Made by a program: the position numbers and the translations under genes. From NCBI RefSeq assembly GCF_900545205.1, contig NZ_UQYC01000066.1, positions 1-9,142 on the forward strand: 9,142 nt of DNA, written 5' to 3'. Under the pieces are notes generated by a model. The model was not told where the DNA came from and did no database searches. It saw only the letters and a list, made by a program, of their open reading frames with translations. Positions 1-5,335 of the stretch are shown here, one piece after another. Positions within the stretch are counted from its first letter, which is position 1, and each line of letters opens with the position of its first letter. The DNA comes from an uncultured Veillonella sp. (GTDB lineage Bacteria > Bacillota > Negativicutes > Veillonellales > Veillonellaceae).

Positions 1-5
1 AGGTA

Positions 6-1145
6 TTAGTAGTTACCTTTGAACATTGTAGCAGGAGCTTCTGGTACATAATCGCCGAAGTAGGATTTGAAGTCTAAACCTAATTCATTGCAAAGGTCTT
101 GAACTTCAAGCATTGTACCGTTAAGTACAGGGATGCCTTCAGCTTTAACTTTAGCAACAGATTCATGTTCTTTTTCGCCATGAGTGTAGATACGGTCTTG
201 ACCTTGAGCTTTAGGAGCTTCACGTAATTCTTGTAAGAATTGGGAGAAGTGTTTTTTGATTTCAGCTGGGTCACCGAAGAATTCAGGGTTGATAGCCATG
301 AAGCCGTGGCAGATGTTGGATTTACCGCCAACCATACATTTGTTGGAAGTACCGCCTTGAGACAAGATGGAGGAGAATAATTCAGCAATCATGCCGTTAC
401 CATAACCTTTGTGGCCGCCAAGAACTTCTGTAGCACCACCTAAAGGAAGGATACCGCCGCCTTCATGACGGGAGATGTTGCCCAATACTTCAGCTGCATC
501 AGTGGAAGGAACGCCGTCTTTGTTAACAGCCCAACCATCTGGAGTAGCTTTGCCCATTTTGTTGTACATTTCAAGTTTACCACGAGTTACTACTGTAGTG
601 GAGCAATCGAAGAAGAAGTCAACAGGATCAGCAGGTACAGTCCAAGCGATAGGGTTGGAACCAAGCATAGCTTTACGAGCATATACAGGAACCATGATTG
701 CTTCGGAGTTTGTACAAGAGAAACCGATTAAGCCTTGGTCGGAAGCCATTTTAGCATAGTAACCAGCGATACCATAGTGGTTGGAGTTACGTACGGATAC
801 GATACCAACACCGGATTTTTTAGCTTTTTCGATAGCCATTTCCATAGCTTTGTGGCCCAACAATTGGCCCATGCCGTCATGACCGTCGATAACTGCGGAA
901 ATTGGAGTTTCTTTTACGATTTCAGGTTTTGCGTCGATTTTGATCAAGCCATTAGTGATACCTTTGTGGTAACGAACCATACGTTGCATACCATGGCTTT
1001 GAATACCGAACAAGTCGGAAGTCAAAAGTACGTCTTGGATGATGTCAGCTTCTTTTTCGGAGAAACCGAATTTTTGGAAAGCGTCCATGCTTAATTTTTT
1101 CAATGTTTCATAAGGGAATAACACAGTGTTTTTTGCGTCTGCCAT
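6..1145 (-). CDS. Malate/L-lactate dehydrogenase family (Ldh2/AllD type) NAD(P)-dependent oxidoreductase
   Basis: This 379-residue protein belongs to the Ldh2/MDH2/YlbC family, which interconverts 2-hydroxyacids and 2-ketoacids (malate, L-lactate, ureidoglycolate, sulfolactate) using NAD(P). It is unrelated to classical Rossmann-fold LDH/MDH. Family hallmarks are visible: SHG with H51 after DLFGIQ, SNHYG with H123 (both conserved histidines), LGSNP at 162-165, a TRGK segment at 187-190, and GGHKGYG at 243-249. No signal peptide or membrane segment is seen, so it should be cytosolic. The length is slightly above the usual 340-360. The ATG has an AAAGAGG Shine-Dalgarno 8 nt upstream (1154-1160, minus strand). 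Codon choice looks strongly biased, suggesting high expression. In a lactate-fermenting Veillonella it probably acts in the lactate/malate/pyruvate node. The substrate cannot be read from sequence; malate, lactate or a transhydrogenase role are all possible. The family call is certain. Confidence 0.93.
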   Translation of the reverse strand: MADAKNTVLFPYETLKKLSMDAFQKFGFSEKEADIIQDVLLTSDLFGIQSHGMQRMVRYHKGITNGLIKIDAKPEIVKETPISAVIDGHDGMGQLLGHKAMEMAIEKAKKSGVGIVSVRNSNHYGIAGYYAKMASDQGLIGFSCTNSEAIMVPVYARKAMLGSNPIAWTVPADPVDFFFDCSTTVVTRGKLEMYNKMGKATPDGWAVNKDGVPSTDAAEVLGNISRHEGGGILPLGGATEVLGGHKGYGNGMIAELFSSILSQGGTSNKCMVGGKSNICHGFMAINPEFFGDPAEIKKHFSQFLQELREAPKAQGQDRIYTHGEKEHESVAKVKAEGIPVLNGTMLEVQDLCNELGLDFKSYFGDYVPEAPATMFKGNY

Positions 1146-1247
1146 CGTTAAAACCTCTTTTCAGAAAATATGTACCTGATATAGTAACTCCAAATTTAGA
1201 TATCATGAAATTAAGATGATTTCTTATGAGCTCTATATCCTCTCAAA

Positions 1248-1258
1248 TGACAATGTCA
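1248..1258. promoter_or_regulatory. Palindrome TGACA-A-TGTCA, possible operator
   Basis: TGACAATGTCA is a perfect odd palindrome with 5-bp arms. It lies directly at the predicted transcription start and touches the -10 of the dehydrogenase promoter, a position where a bound repressor would block transcription. The regulator is unknown, and the functional role is inferred from position and symmetry only. Confidence 0.3.
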
Positions 1259-1286
1259 GTATAGCACAGAAAGATGTGAGATTGAA
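1258..1286 (-). promoter_or_regulatory. Predicted promoter of the Ldh2-family gene
   Basis: Read on the minus strand, there is an extended -10, TGCTATACT (1266 down to 1258), preceded at 17 bp by TTCAAT (1286-1281), a partial -35. The predicted transcription start is near 1251, giving a 5' leader of about 105 nt. An 11-bp palindrome lies at the predicted start. Confidence 0.5.
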
Positions 1287-1330
1287 TAGTCTTACAGTCT
1301 GAAACACATTACTAAATACGCATACGTACC

Positions 1331-1346
1331 GGTGATGTTTGTCACA
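1331..1346. promoter_or_regulatory. CRP/FNR-superfamily-like site GGTGA-N6-TCACA
   Basis: GGTGA TGTTTG TCACA differs by one base from the TGTGA-N6-TCACA consensus bound by CRP-type regulators. It is centred about 87 bp upstream of the predicted start of the dehydrogenase gene, roughly where an upstream activator could act. A match this short can occur by chance in AT-rich DNA, so this is a candidate only. Confidence 0.3.
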
Positions 1347-1644
1347 TATTCCTAGGGCAGTTACTGAAACAACTGATTATACCTAAAACTATATGGTTAT
1401 GACTTTTAGTTATGATTGCATATTTTTTTTATAGATTTGCAGTATTTTTATAGAGCTTATTAGTATATCTGTTTAGGCTTTGAGTAAGAATGAGAATGGA
1501 TAAATATCGATAAAACTTGAAATGTTCAGTATTATATATAAAAAATATTGATGAGTATATTAACGTATTGTGATAACTGAATGCATTGTTATGCAATATA
1601 TGCAGTATTCTTAATCTTTACAAAGTTAGAAAATGTATTAAAGG

Positions 1645-1676
1645 TTACACTTATACAAAGGATGCTGTAATATAAT
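1645..1676 (+). promoter_or_regulatory. Probable promoter of the molybdopterin oxidoreductase gene
   Basis: A TATAAT hexamer at 1671-1676, with overlapping TAATAT registers at 1668-1673 and 1673-1678, lies about 50 bp before the start codon. Upstream weak -35 candidates are TTACAC (1645-1650, 17 bp from the 1668 register) and TTATAC (1651-1656, 16 bp from the 1673 register). The exact register is ambiguous. Transcription would start near 1680-1685, leaving a leader of roughly 40 nt. Confidence 0.45.
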
Positions 1677-1710
1677 ATAAATATACATCCTATAGTTTAT
1701 ATAATTTATA

Positions 1711-1717
1711 AGCGAGG
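1711..1717 (+). promoter_or_regulatory. Shine-Dalgarno that sets the TTG start at 1726
   Basis: AGCGAGG ends 8 nt before TTG 1726. The more upstream in-frame GTG at 1717 overlaps this SD and has no other SD in front of it, so TTG 1726 is the better start. Confidence 0.7.
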
Positions 1718-1725
1718 TGCTTATT

Positions 1726-3732
1726 TTGAAAGAATACAAATCAGTATGTCCATATGACTGTCCAGATGCATGTGGGCTCATCGTATCTGTAGAGAACAAT
1801 AGAGTAGTATCTGTTCGTGGTAACAAAGATCATGCTTTTACCAGAGGCACATTATGCCCTAAGATGGCGCATTATGAACGAGTGGTTCATTCTCCGTTGC
1901 GTTTACAGTACCCAATGAAACGAATTGGTAAAAAGGGGGGGGGAGAAGATCAATATGTGCGTATCAGCTGGGATGAAGCATTAGATACTATCGTTAATAA
2001 TTTTAAAGACACCATTAGTACTTATGGTAGTGAAAGTATCTTACGTTACTCCTATGCAGGCACTATGGGTGTTATTCAAAGTCCAGCAGCAGATTACTTT
2101 TTCCGCCGTATTGGGGCGACAGATCAAGACCGTGGTATTTGCTCTCCCGCTAAGCAGGCCGGTTTCCGCGCTGTTTATGGAGATACATTAGCTATTAAAC
2201 CGCAAGAGGCACAACATAGTGATTTAATTGTTTTGTGGGGCATTAATGCGACTGCTACCGATGTTCATATCTTACATGATGTAAACGTGGCCAAAAAGAA
2301 TGGTGCTCGTGTTTGGATTATAGATACCCATAAAACCTATACCTTTAATCAAGCTCATGAACATATTTACGTAAAATCTGGCAGTGATGGTGCTTTAGCA
2401 TTAGGCATGCTTCATATTATCCATCGAGATGGATTAGCAGATATAGATTTTATTAAGAAACATGTTCAAGGTTATGATGAGCTTGTAAATGATGTGTTGC
2501 TTGATTTTACACCTGAAAAAGCATCTGAGCTTTGTGGCGTTTCCGTAGAGCGTATGACCGAGTTTGCTCATGCATACGCTAACGCTAAGGCTCCATTTAT
2601 ACGTCTTGGCAGTGGATTGTCACGCTATGGAAATGGTGCCATGAGTTGTCGTGCCATTAATGCATTACCTGCTGTAGTTGGCGCTTGGCAACACCTAGGA
2701 GGTGGTTTGCTATCGAGTGCCAGCGGCAGTAAGTTTGTTGGCAAAGAAGTGATGCAGCAGGCTCATGTTGCTGCACCAGCTAAGCGTTTGATGCCTATGA
2801 TTAAACTTGGTAAAATGCTTACAAATCCATCAGGTACAGCAGTTCATAGCCTTTATGTGTTCTCTAGTAACCCTGCTATAACAGCGCCTGATCAAAATGT
2901 AGTACGAAACGGTTTGATGAGAGATGATTTGTTTACAGTTGTTCATGAACGATTCTTTACCGACACATGTAAATATGCGGATATTATTTTACCGGCCACT
3001 ACATCTGTAGAACATGATGATATATATAACTCTTATGGGCACTATACCATCGGAACTGGCTATAAATTAATCGATCCTGTTGGTGAATCTAGATCCAATT
3101 GGCAAGTGATTTCTGAGTTAGCTAAACGAATGGGGCTTCAAGATGAATTCTTTAACCTTAGTGAACGGGAGCTAATAGAACAAATTGTTCGTACATCTAG
3201 TCGTATATCTGAGGTCGATCAAGATGTAATCTTACAAGGTGAACCTGTAGAGATGACATTGCCTGAAAATTACAAATTAGATTTTAAAACGCCATCTGGA
3301 AAGATTGAATTATATAATCCGCATGATGTGGAACCATTAATTCGTTATTTGCCACCATATGGAGATAATGCACCGTTCTGGCTCATCATAGGTAATGATA
3401 TTCGTATTTTAGATTCTAGCTTCTGTGAACTTGAGTTTGATGATCCTGAGCTTATGAAACTACGTATCAACCCTGAAGATGCAAAGGTATATAACATTAA
3501 TGATGGGGATGAAGTAGAAATCTATAATGATCGTGGTAGCGTAAAAATTAGAGCTTACTATGATGAAGAGGTACAACGAGGTACATTAGTAACACTTGGC
3601 GTGTGGTGGCAATCACAATCTAGTGATCCTAATGTAGGTATTAATGTACTTACAGCAGATAGACCTACGGATCAAGGTTGGGGTAGCACATTCTATGATG
3701 TGCAAGTTCACATTAAAAAGGCGGATGTTTAA
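1726..3732 (+). CDS. Molybdopterin (bis-MGD) and 4Fe-4S oxidoreductase, stand-alone catalytic subunit
   Basis: From TTG 1726 this is a 668-residue member of the DMSO-reductase/formate-dehydrogenase superfamily. The N-terminal 4Fe-4S motif is C8-X3-C12-X3-C16-X27-C44. Molybdopterin-binding domains fill the middle, with a characteristic ISWDEAL at about 79-85. The C-terminal cofactor-binding domain starts near residue 520 (TPSGKIELYNPH) and ends with DRPTDQGWG. C139 in GICSPAKQAG is the likely Mo ligand, by analogy with Cys-ligated relatives such as thiosulfate reductase; this is inference. There is no Tat signal and no neighbouring electron-transfer or membrane subunit, so it is probably cytosolic with an unknown partner, like other stand-alone enzymes of the Bacillus YoaE type. 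The substrate cannot be inferred. A run of nine G (1935-1943) encodes part of KKGGGE at residues 69-74. The GTG at 1717 would add three residues but overlaps the SD. Confidence 0.9.
   Translation: MKEYKSVCPYDCPDACGLIVSVENNRVVSVRGNKDHAFTRGTLCPKMAHYERVVHSPLRLQYPMKRIGKKGGGEDQYVRISWDEALDTIVNNFKDTISTYGSESILRYSYAGTMGVIQSPAADYFFRRIGATDQDRGICSPAKQAGFRAVYGDTLAIKPQEAQHSDLIVLWGINATATDVHILHDVNVAKKNGARVWIIDTHKTYTFNQAHEHIYVKSGSDGALALGMLHIIHRDGLADIDFIKKHVQGYDELVNDVLLDFTPEKASELCGVSVERMTEFAHAYANAKAPFIRLGSGLSRYGNGAMSCRAINALPAVVGAWQHLGGGLLSSASGSKFVGKEVMQQAHVAAPAKRLMPMIKLGKMLTNPSGTAVHSLYVFSSNPAITAPDQNVVRNGLMRDDLFTVVHERFFTDTCKYADIILPATTSVEHDDIYNSYGHYTIGTGYKLIDPVGESRSNWQVISELAKRMGLQDEFFNLSERELIEQIVRTSSRISEVDQDVILQGEPVEMTLPENYKLDFKTPSGKIELYNPHDVEPLIRYLPPYGDNAPFWLIIGNDIRILDSSFCELEFDDPELMKLRINPEDAKVYNINDGDEVEIYNDRGSVKIRAYYDEEVQRGTLVTLGVWWQSQSSDPNVGINVLTADRPTDQGWGSTFYDVQVHIKKADV
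1935..1943 (+). repeat. G9 homopolymer inside the molybdopterin oxidoreductase gene
   Basis: Nine consecutive G follow five A, in frame as AAA AAG GGG GGG GGA. With eight G the frame meets TAG at 1982-1984; with ten G it meets TGA at 1974-1976. Either gives a product of roughly 83-86 residues, before most of the molybdopterin domain. This is the longest G/C homopolymer in an otherwise AT-rich window and has the geometry of a slippage-prone contingency tract. Confidence 0.9.
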
Positions 3733-3789
3733 TTTCCTTTACTTATAGGAATAATATTATGCTGATATATCATAACAAGGATATTTTTA

Positions 3790-3819
3790 TTGCATACATA
3801 TCCTCATTAGGATTATAAT
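3790..3819 (+). promoter_or_regulatory. Predicted brnQ promoter with AGGAT half-sites
   Basis: TTGCAT (3790-3795), an 18-bp spacer and a perfect TATAAT (3814-3819) predict transcription from about 3826 and a leader of about 36 nt. The inverted repeat ATCCT-CATT-AGGAT (3800-3813) fills the spacer next to the -10. A further AGGATAT (3778-3784) lies upstream and pairs with ATATCCT (3798-3804). These may be an operator. Confidence 0.6.
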
Positions 3820-3839
3820 AGTAATATTATTTTTATATA

Positions 3840-3856
3840 TAACCTGAAGGGGGTTA
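3840..3856 (+). promoter_or_regulatory. Small hairpin around the brnQ Shine-Dalgarno
   Basis: TAACC (3840-3844) can pair with GGTTA (3852-3856) around a 7-nt loop. The SD (GAAGGGGG, 3846-3853) lies in the loop and 3' arm, so folding would partly mask it. The stem is only 5 bp, so any effect on translation would be mild. Confidence 0.25.
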
Positions 3857-3861
3857 CGTTT

Positions 3862-5193
3862 ATGAATGGTAATGATAAATTATCTGCCCGTGCCTATTGG
3901 GCTATAGGCATGATGTTATTCGCCCTATTCTTTGGGGCAGGGAACTTGATCTTCCCAGCGGCCTTAGGTCAACATTCTGGTGATAACGTAGGTTGGGCTT
4001 TGCTCGGCTTCGTATTAACAGGTGTAGGCCTTCCACTATTAGGTGTTGCAGCGATGGGGTACTCCTCCTGTAAAGATGTTGAAGAACTTGCGAGCCGTGT
4101 TCATCCGATTTATGGCTTGTTGTACACAATTTCTCTTTACTTGAGTATCGGTCCAATGTTTGCGACGCCACGTACTGGTACTGTAGCTTATGAAATTGCA
4201 ATTAAACCTTTCACAGAAGGTTTAAGCATGAATATGGAACCAATTTTCTTGGCATTATTCTTTGGTGTTTCTTTGTGGTTATCCATTAGTCCACAAAAGC
4301 TTGTTAATCGTATCGGTAATATTTTGACACCAGCATTACTACTTGTAATTCTGTTGTTAATTATTAAATCCTTTATGACTCCGCTAGGCGGCTATGCAGT
4401 GCCACAACCAGCTTATGGTGATGCACCTACAGCTGTGTTGCAAGGTTTCTTGGACGGCTATAATACGATGGATGCGTTGGCTTCCGTAGTATTTGCTATT
4501 CTTGTAATCGACTTTGTACGTCTTAGCGGCGCTACATCTCGTGCGGTTATTACAAAAACAGTAATGGAAGTAGGCGCTATTGCTGTAGGTCTTCTCGGTA
4601 TTGTTTATGTATTTATCGCTAACATTGGTGCTACTAGTGTTGAACGCTTTGGTTTGTTTGATACAGGTGCTCCTGTGTTGTCCGTAAGTGCTAACTACTT
4701 GTTCGGTGAATTCGGTCAAATTATCTTGGCTATCATCGTTCTTCTAGCTTGCTTGTCTACAAGTATCGGTCTTATCACTTCTTGTGGTACGTACTTCCAC
4801 AAGTTGACACCGAAGATTAGCTATAAATTATATGTAGTAATCTTCTCCGTAGCAGCATTTGGTCTTAGCATGTTCGGTTTGAAAACAATCATCAGTGCAG
4901 CGATTCCAGTGTTGATGCTCTTGTATCCGTTAACGATTGTAATCATCTTGTTGGCACTTCTTCACAATGTGTTCGGTGGTCGTCGTTGCGTATACGCATG
5001 GACAATGGCTTTCACAATGATCTCTGCTCTTATGACTGGTCTTGAAACGGCAGGTATTGCACCTGCTGCATTGGAACAGCTCTTTACTCAATACATTCCA
5101 TTCCAGGCTGCTGGGATGGGCTGGGTGAGCTTTGCGGTATTAGGCTTCGTTGTAGGTCTTATCCATAAAGGTCTTGTGTCCGAAAATAAATAA
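3862..5193 (+). CDS. brnQ: BrnQ-type branched-chain amino-acid:cation symporter (LIVCS family)
   Basis: This 443-residue, very hydrophobic protein should have about 12 membrane helices in the inner membrane. LIVCS carriers take up leucine, isoleucine and valine with Na+ or H+. Family marks include FFGAGNLIFP at about 23-32 in the first helix and the conserved SIGPMFATPRTG segment at about 95-106. The N-terminus is short and polar before helix 1, and length matches the usual 430-450. The ATG is preceded by a GAAGGGGG SD. The gene stands alone, with its own promoter upstream and a 14-bp terminator stem right after the stop, so it is probably monocistronic. There is no room for a T-box in the 129-bp gap before it. 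The family call is secure; substrate preference among Leu/Ile/Val is not visible. Confidence 0.95.
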   Translation: MNGNDKLSARAYWAIGMMLFALFFGAGNLIFPAALGQHSGDNVGWALLGFVLTGVGLPLLGVAAMGYSSCKDVEELASRVHPIYGLLYTISLYLSIGPMFATPRTGTVAYEIAIKPFTEGLSMNMEPIFLALFFGVSLWLSISPQKLVNRIGNILTPALLLVILLLIIKSFMTPLGGYAVPQPAYGDAPTAVLQGFLDGYNTMDALASVVFAILVIDFVRLSGATSRAVITKTVMEVGAIAVGLLGIVYVFIANIGATSVERFGLFDTGAPVLSVSANYLFGEFGQIILAIIVLLACLSTSIGLITSCGTYFHKLTPKISYKLYVVIFSVAAFGLSMFGLKTIISAAIPVLMLLYPLTIVIILLALLHNVFGGRRCVYAWTMAFTMISALMTGLETAGIAPAALEQLFTQYIPFQAAGMGWVSFAVLGFVVGLIHKGLVSENK

Positions 5194-5203
5194 TATCATT
5201 AAT

Positions 5204-5245
5204 GGTTCTATACTTTCGTTTTTGGTGAAAGTATAGAACCTTTTT
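5204..5245 (+). terminator. Strong rho-independent terminator after brnQ
   Basis: A perfect 14-bp stem (5204-5217 with 5227-5240, GGTTCTATACTTTC and its complement) with a 9-nt loop is followed directly by TTTTT. It starts 10 nt after the brnQ stop and isolates brnQ from the next operon. Confidence 0.95.
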
Positions 5246-5270
5246 GTGTCTTCAGGGTTGTCATATAAAA

Positions 5271-5299
5271 TTGATTTTGTGAGTAGAAGTTTCTATAAT
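5271..5299 (+). promoter_or_regulatory. Promoter of the alcohol dehydrogenase / DUF1653 / HAD operon
   Basis: TTGATT (5271-5276), a 17-bp spacer and TATAAT (5294-5299) fit the sigma-70 consensus well. The predicted start is near 5306, giving a leader of about 30 nt. This places any start codon before 5306 outside the transcript and supports ATG 5336. Confidence 0.75.
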
Positions 5300-5320
5300 A
5301 AGAATATAGATAATGAAAGA

Positions 5321-5330
5321 AGGAAGGAAG
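5321..5330 (+). promoter_or_regulatory. Shine-Dalgarno that sets the ATG at 5336
   Basis: AGGAAGGAAG lies 5 nt before ATG 5336. The upstream in-frame GTG at 5246 sits just after the T-run of the brnQ terminator and ahead of the promoter, so it cannot be the normal start. Confidence 0.85.
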
Positions 5331-5335
5331 ATTTT

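Larger units (their letters stand above)
1146..1725. other. Divergent intergenic region, about 580 bp, very AT-rich, no gene seen
   Basis: This region separates the two divergent oxidoreductase genes. It holds a leader and promoter for the minus-strand gene in its left third and a promoter for the plus-strand gene at its right end. The middle (about 1390-1640) is extremely AT-rich. It includes a T8 run (1423-1430), two imperfect direct repeats of the form TTGCA..ATTTTTATAGA (1416-1435 and 1437-1455), three copies of CAGTATT (1440, 1527, 1603) and a short inverted repeat, TGCAT-TGTT-ATGCA (1582-1595). The only open frames are a few codons long, with no convincing ribosome site. No tRNA, riboswitch or intrinsic terminator was recognised. 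The A/T tracts suggest curved DNA or UP-element-like sequence. Confidence 0.6.

Noticed and set aside
465..1094. Plus-strand open frames of 88-119 codons opposite the dehydrogenase gene
   Set aside because: They lie fully antisense to a gene with clear family motifs, have no SD, and their residue composition is typical of shadow frames.
1549..1562. FNR-box-like TTGAT-GAGT-ATATT
   Set aside because: The left half matches but the right half is not ATCAA, so it fails as an FNR site.
1638..1826. Minus-strand open frame of 62 codons over the start of the molybdopterin oxidoreductase gene
   Set aside because: It is antisense to the gene's SD and 4Fe-4S motif, has no SD and no similarity I recognise.
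3757..3775. Terminator for the molybdopterin oxidoreductase gene (TTATG/CATAA stem)
   Set aside because: The stem is five A/T-rich base pairs with no T-run after it, too weak to call; the true transcript end is not visible.
3733..3861. T-box or other riboswitch upstream of brnQ
   Set aside because: Only 129 bp separate the genes, the predicted leader is about 36 nt, and there is no T-box sequence or terminator/antiterminator pair.
3902..4719. Minus-strand open frames opposite brnQ (99 and 111 codons)
   Set aside because: They are antisense to an obvious BrnQ gene, show no recognisable domain, have no SD and are rich in His, Tyr and Thr as expected of complement reading.
5246..5335. Thirty-codon N-terminal extension of the alcohol dehydrogenase from GTG 5246
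   Set aside because: It begins at the brnQ terminator T-run and ahead of the TTGATT/TATAAT promoter, so it is not transcribed with the gene. ATG 5336 has a strong SD.
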